Assembly: GCF_002749975.1 (NCBI RefSeq)
Contig: NZ_PEIG01000019.1
Span: forward strand, 1 to 64,000
DNA length: 64,000 nucleotides
Source: Gloeocapsopsis sp. IPPAS B-1203
Lineage (GTDB): Bacteria > Cyanobacteriota > Cyanobacteriia > Cyanobacteriales > Chroococcidiopsidaceae
Direction of reading: 5' to 3'
The translations under genes were made by a program, and so were the position numbers. The notes below the pieces were generated by a model, which did no database searches, had not been told where the DNA came from, and saw only the letters and a program-made list of their open reading frames with translations. Below are positions 9,260 through 17,705 of the stretch, piece by piece (the first letter of the stretch is position 1; every line of letters begins with the position of its first letter).

Positions 9260-9610
9260 TCATTTAGTTTTTTGAGCCTGGCAAGCTAACAAATGACGCT
9301 GAATGCTAAGCACAACACCTTTAGTACTATTCTTCACTGCCTGGTTAGAGTAGCGAATGACTTGATAGCCAAGTTGATTGAGGCGAGCATCTCGCTGTTG
9401 ATCGTCGGCTTTCTGCTCAGCTTTTTTGTACAAATTGCCACTGTACTTATTACTATCAACTTCAACGATCAACTTATGACCAGGAAAGGCAAAGTTAAAG
9501 TGATAACCATCAAGACAATGGTTCTGTATATGTTCTATGCCAGCGGACGTTAGTGCATCACTAAGGATGTGCTGAATATTGGTCGAGTAAGTGTCACTCA
9601 ATGCTGGCAT
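9260..9610 (-). CDS. DUF559-type (Vsr-like) endonuclease-fold protein
   Basis: A 116-residue protein with the small PD-(D/E)XK/Vsr-like layout: an N-terminal helix, FNFAFPGHKLIVEVD (strand with the acidic E-x-D), and RDARLNQLGYQVIRYSNQ near the C-terminus. DUF559 proteins are presumed nucleases of unclear biological role, often close to mobile or phase-variable regions. The Glu/Asp and the following Lys-containing segment look intact. It stands alone on the minus strand between frmA and rbp. Confidence 0.75.
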   Translation of the reverse strand: MPALSDTYSTNIQHILSDALTSAGIEHIQNHCLDGYHFNFAFPGHKLIVEVDSNKYSGNLYKKAEQKADDQQRDARLNQLGYQVIRYSNQAVKNSTKGVVLSIQRHLLACQAQKTK

Positions 9611-9983
9611 CCTTTTAATTAATTGTTTACTATTTTACATCAAAGACACTTATGGTAAACTAGGTTTTAGAGGCTGCTTAGATTTCTAAAACCGGAATCT
9701 AGTAGTAGTGTCTCTTATCAAGCTAAAACTAGCATCAACTAGAGCTTATTGGCAACCACGCCAAAAGTTTTAGTACCTGTCACTCTGCAAAGATGCTTGA
9801 ATACATAGCCTGAGAAAAGCAAACTTTAATTAAATCTGTCATTTGCTCATCTTGAGTAACACAACTGCCTGACTTGTGTTAAAGTGTCAATTACAGATTA
9901 CATTCGGTTGTGCAGTTTTTTGTTTTCATACTACAGAACTCTCTCCGAATCTAACTTCTACACCTACGATTCTGGAGACTTTT
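9611..9983. promoter_or_regulatory. Long upstream region of the RNA-binding protein gene
   Basis: These 373 bases precede rbp. A hairpin-capable segment TTTTAGA...TCTAAAA lies near 9665-9693, and the stretch 9880-9980 is C/T-rich before the start codon. Cyanobacterial rbp genes are known for long, temperature-responsive 5' untranslated regions; that this one is such is inference. No ORF is supported. Confidence 0.4.
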
Positions 9984-10289
9984 ATGTCAATTTACGTCGG
10001 TAATTTATCCTATGAGGTAGAGCAAGATGACCTCAAACAAGTTTTCCTAGAGTATGGAGACGTTAAGAGCGTACAACTACCTACAGACCGAGAAACAGGG
10101 CGAGTAAGAGGATTCGCTTTTGTAGAAATGGGAACAGAAGCCGAAGAAACTGCGGCGATTGAAGCCCTTGATGGTGCTGAGTGGATGGGACGTAACTTAA
10201 AAGTAAATAAAGCTAAACCTAGAGAAGATAGATCTTCTGGCGGTGGAAGACGAGGAAACGGTGGTGGCGGATACTCTCGCCGCTACTAA
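9984..10289 (+). CDS. Glycine-rich RRM RNA-binding protein (cold-responsive Rbp type)
   Basis: A 101-residue protein with one RNA-recognition motif, RNP2 IYVGNL (3-8) and RNP1 RGFAFVEM (42-49), followed by a short Gly/Arg tail ([18 protein letters not shown]). This is the cyanobacterial Rbp family, many of which are induced by cold. The true start is ATG 9984 with TGGAG upstream; the open frame extends further but is untranslated leader. rpsU follows 112 bases downstream with an intervening hairpin, the arrangement known from Anabaena rbp-rpsU loci. Confidence 0.92.
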   Translation: MSIYVGNLSYEVEQDDLKQVFLEYGDVKSVQLPTDRETGRVRGFAFVEMGTEAEETAAIEALDGAEWMGRNLKVNKAKPREDRSSGGGRRGNGGGGYSRRY

Positions 10290-10325
10290 GCTTCGCGACA
10301 AAGAACTTAACTCTAAAGTCTTAGG

Positions 10326-10350
10326 GGCAGATAAAGAGTCTGCCTTTTTT
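10326..10350 (+). terminator. Rho-independent terminator between rbp and rpsU
   Basis: GGCAGA (10326-10331) pairs with TCTGCC (10339-10344) around a 7-base loop, followed immediately by six T residues. It would end most rbp transcripts and let rpsU be expressed by readthrough or its own promoter. Confidence 0.8.
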
Positions 10351-10401
10351 AATTTTTGTTATTCAACAGTCACTTCACTGTCAATTAAATTCGGAGAGAG
10401 A

Positions 10402-10593
10402 ATGACCCAAATAATTCTGGGCGAAAATGAAGGAATTGAGTCAGCCTTGCGCCGCTTTAAACGACAAGTCTCCAAAGCTGGGATTTTTCCAGATATGCGG
10501 AAACACCGCCACTTTGAAACACCGATTGAAAAACGCAAGCGCAAAGAACTTGCCAAGCACAAACAGCGCAAGCGGGGAGGACGTCGCTATTAA
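10402..10593 (+). CDS. rpsU: 30S ribosomal protein S21 (bS21)
   Basis: A 63-residue protein, [20 protein letters not shown]... ending [18 protein letters not shown], typical S21. S21 joins the small subunit late and helps mRNA initiation. The ATG at 10402 follows GGAGAG at good spacing. Upstream in-frame sequence overlaps the rbp 3' end and terminator and is not coding. It is probably co-regulated with rbp. Confidence 0.95.
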   Translation: MTQIILGENEGIESALRRFKRQVSKAGIFPDMRKHRHFETPIEKRKRKELAKHKQRKRGGRRY

Positions 10594-10707
10594 AATTACT
10601 AAAAAGAAGGAATTTTAATAGAACGAGATTTTGCTAGATAAAAGAGGAAGGCGATCGTTCTCAGTCTAAAATCAGAACGGCTGCGATATAAAGACTATTC
10701 GACTTCC

Positions 10708-11517
10708 TTGGCTCACGATAACATCTGCCGCTACTTAACAACTGAATATGCCTCAACCTTCACAAGCTGGTTATTAAATATTAATACACCTAGTATTTCA
10801 CTTCTACCAACGGAACTAAAACTCGATTCTATCCGTTCAGACGCTTTACATTTCTTGCTAGATTACCAACGAATTCTCCATCTAGAGTTGCAAACCATAC
10901 CTCTGCGAATGCTCGATTATTAGGTAAGACTATACCGTCAGTACGAGTATCCCATAGAACAAGTTGTTATCTTGTTGAAACAGACAAACTCTGATCCTGA
11001 TTTATATTAGAGCAATTTGTAGCCGATAATACAGTTCATCGCTACCGAGTTATCAGCATTTGGGAGCAAGACCCACTTTTTTACTAGCAACTCCAGGATT
11101 ACTTCCTCTAGCAGCTTTAGCACAGACAAATACTCCTGAGGCTTTATTACAGCAAATTGCTGCTCAGGTCGATATGATTGAAGAAATAGAAGAACAGCGT
11201 AATATTTCAGTTTGTGTTGAGGTTTTAGCAAGCTTGAAGTTTGATCGAAACTTGCTTAAACAGTATTTGAGAGAGGATCTGATGCGAGAGTCTCCAATAT
11301 ATCAGGAAATTCTTCAAGAAGGAGTACACAGAGGGTTGCAACAAGGGTTACAACAAGGAAAGTGTGAAACTGTTATCCGCCTACTCACTCGTCGGATTGG
11401 GATAGTCAAACCTGAGTTACGAAGTGAGATTCAACTCAGTTAGATGAATTAAATGAAGCGCTGCTAGATTTCTCTAGCGAAGCCGACTTAGTATCTTGGT
11501 TGCAGTCTCATCAGTAG
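10708..11517 (+). pseudogene. Decayed Rpn-family (transposase_31/PD-(D/E)XK) gene
   Basis: The remains of a gene of about 270 codons can be followed through several breaks. Frame 1 from 10708 (NICRYLTTEYASTFTSWLLN) meets a TAG at 10921. The same frame continues as VRLYRQYEYPIEQVVILLKQ. It then shifts near 11000 (LEQFVADNTVHRYRVISIWE) and again near 11075 (ATPGLLPLAALAQTNTPEAL). A final shift near 11435 rejoins LDEFNEALL-like sequence ending SWLQSHQ at 11517. One nonsense and three frameshift lesions make it non-functional. Intact relatives are recombination-promoting nucleases that are numerous in cyanobacteria. Confidence 0.8.
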
Positions 11518-11569
11518 AATCTCTGCTGTAATGAGTTAAGCCGTTAGTTGCATCGTACCAATTTTATTT

Positions 11570-12415
11570 ATGCCTGCATTGCTCAAATCAACTGAATATC
11601 GCTGTTTTGATGGAACTGTTGGTTTTTATAGCCATCAATCAGAAACTTGTCACATTGAAATGCGTTTTGCTGTGTACCAACCGCCGCAAGTAAAATCACA
11701 GCGAGTTCCAGTGTTGTATTTTCTTTCAGGTTTAACTTGTAGTGAAGAAAATTTTATCACAAAAGCAGGGGCACAGCGCTATGCAGCTGAGTATGGATTA
11801 ATGTTAGTTGTGCCAGATACTAGCCCCAGAAATACAGGAATTGCAGAAGAAGATGAAGACTGGGACTTGGGTACGGGTGCAGGTTTTTATGTGGATGCGA
11901 CAGAAGTACCGTGGCGATCGCATTATCAAATGTACAGTTACGTAGTGCGCGAGTTACCTGCAATCATTGCCGAGAACTTCTCAATCCAATCAGAAAAACA
12001 AGGAATTTTTGGTCACTCAATGGGTGGACATGGGGCGCTAGTGTGTGCGTTACGCAACCCGAATCAATACAAATCTGTTTCTGCGTTTGCGCCAATTGTT
12101 GCACCGATGCGTTGTCCGTGGGGTGAAAAAGCTTTTTCGCATTATTTGGGTACAGATCGAGAAAGCTGGCGGAGTTATGATGCTAGTGAATTAGTACTGA
12201 ATGCAAACTATCAACATCCAATACTGATCGATCAAGGAACTGCTGATAAATTTTTAGTCGAGCAACTCAAACCGGAGTTATTTGAGCAAGCGTGTACCAA
12301 GGCTAATCAACCGCTAAACTTAAGGATGCAAGCTGGTTACGACCATAGTTACTACTTTATTGCTACTTTTATAGAAGACCATATCCGTCATCACGCTGCT
12401 GCACTGTTAGATTAA
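11570..12415 (+). CDS. fghA: S-formylglutathione hydrolase
   Basis: A 281-residue esterase-D type alpha/beta hydrolase. GHSMGGHGA contains the nucleophile Ser150; VLYFLSGLTCSEENF forms the oxyanion-hole region, and GYDHSYYF near the C-terminus holds the catalytic His. It hydrolyses S-formylglutathione to formate and glutathione, completing formaldehyde detoxification after the class III alcohol dehydrogenase at 8074. The gene is followed 29 bases later by a glutathione-transferase gene in the same direction, so an operon is likely. Confidence 0.95.
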   Translation: MPALLKSTEYRCFDGTVGFYSHQSETCHIEMRFAVYQPPQVKSQRVPVLYFLSGLTCSEENFITKAGAQRYAAEYGLMLVVPDTSPRNTGIAEEDEDWDLGTGAGFYVDATEVPWRSHYQMYSYVVRELPAIIAENFSIQSEKQGIFGHSMGGHGALVCALRNPNQYKSVSAFAPIVAPMRCPWGEKAFSHYLGTDRESWRSYDASELVLNANYQHPILIDQGTADKFLVEQLKPELFEQACTKANQPLNLRMQAGYDHSYYFIATFIEDHIRHHAAALLD

Positions 12416-12444
12416 TTCTTCCTACATTAGTGGAAGTGAGTGTT

Positions 12445-13503
12445 ATGTCACAGCCTACCATGTCCTCTACAGAAGATGAAATTAAAAAGGCGATTGTCAC
12501 AAAGCGGGGTAAACTACCATCAAAGTGGATCGTTTGGTTAGGAAAATTTGTTTGGACAAGTCTTTGGCAGATCATGATGTCAAAGCTAGCACCACGCAAT
12601 CAATCAGGTGCATACATTCGTCCTAGCAGTGAGTTTCGCAACGTTGTCAGTACTACAGAAGGAAATTTTTATCAACCTTTCTCAGGGCGCTATCAACTCT
12701 ATGTTGGGCTAAGTTGTCCTTGGGCACATCGAACGCTTGTTGTACGGGCGTTGAAAGGACTTGAAGAGACCATATCAGTATCTACTGTGTCTCCTTCGCC
12801 ACTTGAAGGTGGTTGGGTTCTAGACCAAGAAGAAAATGGCTGTCGAACACTTGCACAAGTATATCAGCTAGCAAAACCTGGATACAGTGGGCGTTCTACT
12901 GTACCTGTGTTATGGGATAAACAGACAAATACGATAGTTAATAATGAGAGTTCTGAGATTATTGTGATGCTGAACTCAGAATTTAATCAGTTTGCGAAAC
13001 ACTCTACTCTCGATCTTTACCCCGAAAAACTCCGCGAGAAAATCGATTGGTGGAATGAGAAGATTTATCACACGGTCAATAACGGTGTCTATCGTTGTGG
13101 TTTTGCACAGACGCAAAAAGCATACGAACAAGCTTGTAATGAGTTGTTTGTCACCCTAGATGAGATTGATACCGTATTAAGCTCAAGTCGATATCTTTGT
13201 GGTAGCATGACACTTGCAGATATACGCTTATTTACAACCTTGTTTCGCTTTGATGTCGTTTACTACGGTTTATTTAAGTGTAACCGTCGCCAAATTCAAG
13301 ATTATCAAAATTTAGGAGCTTACTTGCGCGACTTGTATCAGCTACCAGGTGTTGCTGAAACTTGTAATTTAGATGCAGTTAAACACGACTACTATGGTAA
13401 TTTATTTCCCCTTAATCCAGGTGGGATTATTCCCTGCGGTCCTGATATCAATCTTCTAGAACCACACAAGCGCGAACAAGTTGGTCAAGGAGTGATGATG
13501 TAG
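12445..13503 (+). CDS. Glutathione S-transferase, glutathionyl-hydroquinone reductase (Xi class) type
   Basis: A 352-residue protein (from ATG 12445; a GTG at 12430 is also in frame). YQLYVGLSCPWAHRTLVVRA carries the redox Cys91 in the CPWAHR motif of Xi-class enzymes. The thioredoxin-like domain is followed by a helical domain starting around LYPEKLREKIDWWNEKIYH. These enzymes reduce glutathionyl-(hydro)quinones and related adducts using glutathione. Position directly after fghA suggests a small glutathione-dependent detoxification operon. Confidence 0.88.
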   Translation: MSQPTMSSTEDEIKKAIVTKRGKLPSKWIVWLGKFVWTSLWQIMMSKLAPRNQSGAYIRPSSEFRNVVSTTEGNFYQPFSGRYQLYVGLSCPWAHRTLVVRALKGLEETISVSTVSPSPLEGGWVLDQEENGCRTLAQVYQLAKPGYSGRSTVPVLWDKQTNTIVNNESSEIIVMLNSEFNQFAKHSTLDLYPEKLREKIDWWNEKIYHTVNNGVYRCGFAQTQKAYEQACNELFVTLDEIDTVLSSSRYLCGSMTLADIRLFTTLFRFDVVYYGLFKCNRRQIQDYQNLGAYLRDLYQLPGVAETCNLDAVKHDYYGNLFPLNPGGIIPCGPDINLLEPHKREQVGQGVMM

Positions 13504-13681
13504 TCAAGGAGAAGCGATCGCCTTGTCTCATTAATAGATAATTAGTATTGTCTCGTTTACCAGCTAATCACTACTGACAATCAGATGAGTAAGTAGCCGA
13601 TGATATAACATTTTGCTTCCTGCTCGGCTTAGACTTTTATTTATCGCTTAAATTAATTGCAGTATAGCGTGATACCAAATA

Positions 13682-14830
13682 ATGACTTCAACCATTTCAA
13701 TCAATGATAAGCAGCGCCTGCAACTCACACCATTAGAAATACCCAATCGCTTGCTGCTAGGACCAGGACCATCAAACGCGCATCCTGATGTATTACAAGC
13801 GATGAATAGACTGCCAGTAGGACATCTCGATCCCACTTTTCTGACACTGATGGATGAAATTCAGTCGCTACTGCGCTATGTGTGGCAAACAGAAAACTCA
13901 ATGACAATTGCAGTTAGTGGAACAGGAACTGCTGCAATGGAGGCGACAATTGCAAATTCAGTAGAACCTGGTGATGTCGTTTTAGTGGGTGTCAGTGGTT
14001 ATTTCGGCAATCGTTTGGTAGATATGGCTGGGCGCTATGGTGCAGAAGTTCGCACTATAACCAAACCTTGGGGGCAAGTTTTCTCTCTAGAAGAATTGCA
14101 AATTGCACTAGAAACCCATCGTCCAGCGATTCTAGCACTGGTTCATGCAGAAACGTCTACTGGCGCGAGGCAACCTCTAGAAGAAGTAGGCGAGTTGTGT
14201 CGAGAGTTTGACTGTTTATTGCTTGTAGATACAGTAACTAGCCTTGGTGGTGTTCCTATATTCTTAGACGCTTGGGGCGTTGACCTTGCCTATAGCTGTA
14301 GTCAGAAAGGTTTAGGATGTCCGCCAGGGGCGTCACCTTTTACAATGAGTGCTAGGGCAATGGAGAAGTTACAGCAGCGCCAGAGTAAGGTAGCAAACTG
14401 GTATCTAGATATGACCTTGTTGGGTAAATATTGGGGTCAAGAACGCGTTTATCATCATACAGCACCGATTAATTTGTACTATGCGCTGCGAGAAGCTTTG
14501 CGTTTAGTTGCAGAAGAAGGATTAGCAAACTGTTGGCAGCGTCATCAAAAAAATGTTGAGTACCTCTGGGAAGGATTAGAAGATCTGGGACTGAAACTAC
14601 ACGTTGAACGCGAGTTTCGGCTACCAACTCTGACGACTGTGTGTATTCCTGAAGGTGTTGACGGTAAGGCAGTTGCTCGACAGTTACTCAATGACTACAA
14701 TATCGAAATTGGCGGTGGTTTGGGCGAATTAGCTGGTAAAGTCTGGCGCGTGGGGCTGATGGGCTTTAATAGCCGCAAAGAGAGTGTCGATCCACTTTTA
14801 AGTGCTTTACGGCAAGTTCTACCGAACTAA
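13682..14830 (+). CDS. Class V aminotransferase, alanine/serine-glyoxylate type
   Basis: A 382-residue PLP enzyme. LLLGPGPSNAHPDVLQAM is the characteristic N-terminus, SGTGTAAMEA binds the cofactor phosphate, LVDTVTSLGG provides the Asp that contacts the pyridine ring, and SQKG (Lys209) is the Schiff-base lysine. Such enzymes transaminate glyoxylate with alanine or serine, fitting photorespiratory metabolism, but the substrate cannot be fixed. A second, clearly different paralogue is at 38374. The gene is isolated from fghA by about 180 bases. Confidence 0.88.
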   Translation: MTSTISINDKQRLQLTPLEIPNRLLLGPGPSNAHPDVLQAMNRLPVGHLDPTFLTLMDEIQSLLRYVWQTENSMTIAVSGTGTAAMEATIANSVEPGDVVLVGVSGYFGNRLVDMAGRYGAEVRTITKPWGQVFSLEELQIALETHRPAILALVHAETSTGARQPLEEVGELCREFDCLLLVDTVTSLGGVPIFLDAWGVDLAYSCSQKGLGCPPGASPFTMSARAMEKLQQRQSKVANWYLDMTLLGKYWGQERVYHHTAPINLYYALREALRLVAEEGLANCWQRHQKNVEYLWEGLEDLGLKLHVEREFRLPTLTTVCIPEGVDGKAVARQLLNDYNIEIGGGLGELAGKVWRVGLMGFNSRKESVDPLLSALRQVLPN

Positions 14831-14844
14831 GATTGCTAGGTTAA

Positions 14845-14874
14845 ATACAGGCGTAAAACACTCGTCGCCTGTAT
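14845..14874. terminator. Hairpin between convergent genes
   Basis: ATACAGGCG (14845-14853) pairs perfectly with CGCCTGTAT (14866-14874), a 9-bp stem and 12-base loop, between the aminotransferase and the convergent small membrane-protein gene. The following T tract is weak on both strands, so termination is likely but not certain. Confidence 0.6.
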
Positions 14875-14904
14875 CTCATTTGTCGGTTTCAAATTTCTAC
14901 AAGG

Positions 14905-15030
14905 TTATTGGGAGAAAAAACCAACAAGCAAAAGGGGCACAAAAATTAATGCACACACAACAACCAGGAGAGTTCCCGCGTCAACATCAACTTCATTAAT
15001 TTCATCATCATTTCTCTTTGGTATCGGCAT
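14905..15030 (-). CDS. 41-residue single-helix membrane protein, unrecognised
   Basis: An ORF of 41 codons preceded by a near-perfect Shine-Dalgarno AGGAGGTG six bases before the ATG. The product starts MPIPKRNDDEINEVDVDAG, an acidic soluble N-terminus of about 19 residues. One strongly hydrophobic helix (about 20-38) follows, and it ends FFSQ. Size and layout resemble the small accessory subunits of photosynthetic or NDH-1 complexes, but it is not PsbX/Y/M/N, PetG/L/M/N or PsaI/J/M/X as I know them. It is too short for most gene callers. No function is claimed. Confidence 0.6.
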   Translation of the reverse strand: MPIPKRNDDEINEVDVDAGTLLVVVCALIFVPLLLVGFFSQ

Positions 15031-15131
15031 CACGCACCTCCTAAGAGTGAGTATATTAACTTAAGGTAAAGGATGCGTGCTTGTTTCTTAAACCCTAAAT
15101 AGGTAGAGAATTGTGAAGGTAAAGTGCGATT

Positions 15132-15185
15132 GGGCGATCGCGCAGCGTCTCGTAGAGAAGCCCAGCGCCAAAGGCGATCGCTACA
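15132..15185. repeat. Palindromic HIP1-flanked interspersed repeat
   Basis: GGGCGATCGCGCAGCGTCTC is followed by GTAGAGAAGCCCAGCGCC and a second GGCGATCGC. GTCTCGTAGAGAAG has inverted character. Units of this wording are interspersed repeats I associate with cyanobacterial intergenic DNA. It lies between the small membrane protein gene and dapL. Confidence 0.5.
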
Positions 15186-15289
15186 GATTAGCTTAATGTA
15201 AAACTTTCAAGACTTTACCTGTGATGTCTCCTGATCTTGCCCTCGAACATGAGCTTCTACAAATCAATATTGATGATATGTTATCTCAG

Positions 15290-15319
15290 CGAATAGGGTA
15301 GGTCTATCTACCCTATTCG
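15290..15319. terminator. Perfect 12-bp stem-loop downstream of dapL
   Basis: CGAATAGGGTAG (15290-15301) and CTACCCTATTCG (15308-15319) form a perfect 12-bp stem with a 6-base loop, 22 bases past the dapL stop. There is no U-run in the dapL direction, so it may act as a transcript-stabilising 3' hairpin rather than a classic terminator. Confidence 0.65.
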
Positions 15320-15340
15320 TAATTGTAAAAGCGAGAAGTC

Positions 15341-16576
15341 TTAAACTCTAAATTTCTCAGTAATTCGCTTCATTGCTACTTCAACATTTTCGCGACTATT
15401 AAAGGCAGAAATGCGAAAATAGCCTTCGCCTGCTGCACCGAAACCCGAACCAGGAGTTCCGACAACATGGCAAGTATGCAGCAATTTATCGAAGAAATCC
15501 CAACTTGAAAGATTATTCGGCGTTTGTACCCAAACATACGGTGCATTTATACCACCATATACAGCAATTCCAGCGGCGGTGAGTTGTTCGCGGATGATTT
15601 TGGCATTTTCGAGATAAAAGCTCACCAAGGCTTTAATTTGGGCTTGCCCTTCATCAGAATAGACAGCTTCCGCACCGCGTTGCACGATATAAGAAACACC
15701 GTTAAATTTTGTCGATTGGCGGCGGTTCCACAACTTCCACAATTCCACATCGGACCCATCCGCAGCTTTGGCGGTGAGAGATTTAGGTACGACAGTTAAT
15801 GCACAACGAGTTCCGGTAAAACCCGCATTTTTAGAGAAAGAACGAAATTCGATCGCACAATCTCGCGCCCCTTCAATTTCGTAAATTGAATGCGGTAGTT
15901 CGGGATCGGTAATATAAGCTTCGTAAGCAGCATCAAAGAAGATAATTGAGTTATGCGCTTTGGCGTAGTCTACCCATGCTTTGAGGTGTTCTTTGGTAGC
16001 TGTTGCACCTGTCGGGTTGTTGGGAAAGCACAAATAAATTAAATCAACTTTCTTTGCGGGAATCTCGGCGGTGAAGTTATTTTTTGCGGTGATTGGGAGA
16101 TAAACTAAACCTGCATATTCGCCTTTGTCGTTAATTTCACCTGTATGTCCTGCCATGACATTGGTGTCTACATACACAGGATAAACGGGGTCGGTAACGG
16201 CGATCGCATTATTATTACCAAAAATATCAAGAATATTACCTGTATCGCACTTAGAACCATCAGAGATAAAGATTTCTGAAGCATCAATATCGCATCCGCG
16301 TGCTTGAAAATCATGAGTGGCGATTTTTTCTCTTAACCAAGCATAACCTTGTTCAGGACCATAGCCTTTAAATGTTGCGCGATCGCCCATTTCTTCAACG
16401 GCTTTAATCATTGCAGTGCGACACGCTTGTGGTAATGGTTCGGTGACATCCCCAATCCCCAGGCGAATAATATTTGCCTCTGGGTTCGCGTCAGCAAAGT
16501 TATTGACTCGTCGGGCAATTTCTGGAAATAAGTATCCTGCTTTGAGTTTGAGATAGTTATCGTTAATCGTTGCCAT
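15341..16576 (-). CDS. dapL: LL-diaminopimelate aminotransferase
   Basis: A 411-residue class I/II PLP aminotransferase beginning [20 protein letters not shown]. It includes [22 protein letters not shown] and the lysine motif [13 protein letters not shown] (Lys249). These are diagnostic of DapL, which converts tetrahydrodipicolinate directly to LL-diaminopimelate in the lysine/peptidoglycan pathway of cyanobacteria and plants. Length is normal. It reads away from the glycosyltransferase gene. Confidence 0.97.
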   Translation of the reverse strand: MATINDNYLKLKAGYLFPEIARRVNNFADANPEANIIRLGIGDVTEPLPQACRTAMIKAVEEMGDRATFKGYGPEQGYAWLREKIATHDFQARGCDIDASEIFISDGSKCDTGNILDIFGNNNAIAVTDPVYPVYVDTNVMAGHTGEINDKGEYAGLVYLPITAKNNFTAEIPAKKVDLIYLCFPNNPTGATATKEHLKAWVDYAKAHNSIIFFDAAYEAYITDPELPHSIYEIEGARDCAIEFRSFSKNAGFTGTRCALTVVPKSLTAKAADGSDVELWKLWNRRQSTKFNGVSYIVQRGAEAVYSDEGQAQIKALVSFYLENAKIIREQLTAAGIAVYGGINAPYVWVQTPNNLSSWDFFDKLLHTCHVVGTPGSGFGAAGEGYFRISAFNSRENVEVAMKRITEKFRV

Positions 16577-16681
16577 GTAGAATCGCCTTGAATACCGTAG
16601 AATAGCTTACTGCCAATTATCTCTAATTGAGGGGTGTTAGCGCAGCGGGACGAAGTCCGGAGTGAGGGGCGAGGGAAAGAT

Positions 16682-17665
16682 ATGAGACTTTATTTTTTGG
16701 TTCCAGGAACGAGTGGTACATTTGCTTGTGGTGGACTTTGGGCAGAATTAAAAACCTTGGATCTGGCAAAGCAGATCTGTCATGCAGAAGTTGTCACCTA
16801 TCGCCAGAAAGAAAAAAATACGCTGTTTTTAGATAATCTACTACACGACAAGAACTTAGATGATGTGATTTTTGTGATTAGTTGGGGGTTTGATGTTCCA
16901 CAACTTGCACGTAAATTAGCGTCTTATAACGTTGTTTATCATGCTCATAGTACGGGTTACGGGTTCAAGTTACCTGCAAACATTCCGATTATTACTGTAA
17001 GCCGTAACACGATGGGATATTGGGGACAATATGCACCAAATTCCTTAATTTACTATTTACCCAATCAAATATCTGATGAATTTCAAAATTTACACCTCGA
17101 ACGCGATATTGATGTTTTAGTTCAAGCACGAAAATCTTCTCATTATTTACTTCAAGAATTGATTCCAGCTTTAAAGCAGCAATGTAATGTTGTTGTTGTT
17201 GATTCTTATGTTGAAGATTTGGCAAGACTGTTTAATCGAGCTAAAGTTTATCTTTATGACTCAGCTGAGTATTGGGCAACACAAGGAGTTAGCGAAGGTT
17301 TTGGGTTACAACCACTCGAAGCAATGGCGTGTGGCTGTCAAGTTTTTTCTAGTATCAATGGCGGGCTTTCCGATTATTTAGATCCAGGATTTAATTGCTA
17401 TAAAATTGCTGGGTATGCGCGAGATTATGATGTTAAACGAATTTTAAGAATAATAGAAAAACCAGAAGCAATTATACTACCCGAATCACTCTTTACAGAG
17501 TATCGAACTCAAAATATTCTTGACCGCTTGCAGGTCATCTTATCCGAGATTAACGACTTCTTTAATTGCAAGAATTTACCTGGTAATATTCAAGACTTAA
17601 CAAGTAGCCGCGTAGCACAACTAAGAATACAGCGAGTATTAAATAAGCTGAAGCATAAGTTTTGA
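16682..17665 (+). CDS. Glycosyltransferase, GT4-like (GT-B fold)
   Basis: A 327-residue protein starting MRLYFLVPGTSGTFACGGLW. The C-terminal domain has VSEGFGLQPLEAMACGCQVF, the E-x7-E type donor-nucleotide site of GT-B retaining enzymes, followed by SSINGGLSDYLDPG. The N-terminal acceptor domain is short. The acceptor and sugar are unknown. The open frame extends upstream to 16634 through a repeated sequence; ATG 16682, after GGAAAG, is the sensible start. No other polysaccharide genes lie nearby. Confidence 0.82.
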   Translation: MRLYFLVPGTSGTFACGGLWAELKTLDLAKQICHAEVVTYRQKEKNTLFLDNLLHDKNLDDVIFVISWGFDVPQLARKLASYNVVYHAHSTGYGFKLPANIPIITVSRNTMGYWGQYAPNSLIYYLPNQISDEFQNLHLERDIDVLVQARKSSHYLLQELIPALKQQCNVVVVDSYVEDLARLFNRAKVYLYDSAEYWATQGVSEGFGLQPLEAMACGCQVFSSINGGLSDYLDPGFNCYKIAGYARDYDVKRILRIIEKPEAIILPESLFTEYRTQNILDRLQVILSEINDFFNCKNLPGNIQDLTSSRVAQLRIQRVLNKLKHKF

Positions 17666-17705
17666 TTTTTGAGTTAAATTTATACTCCCGATTACCTATT
17701 ACCCA

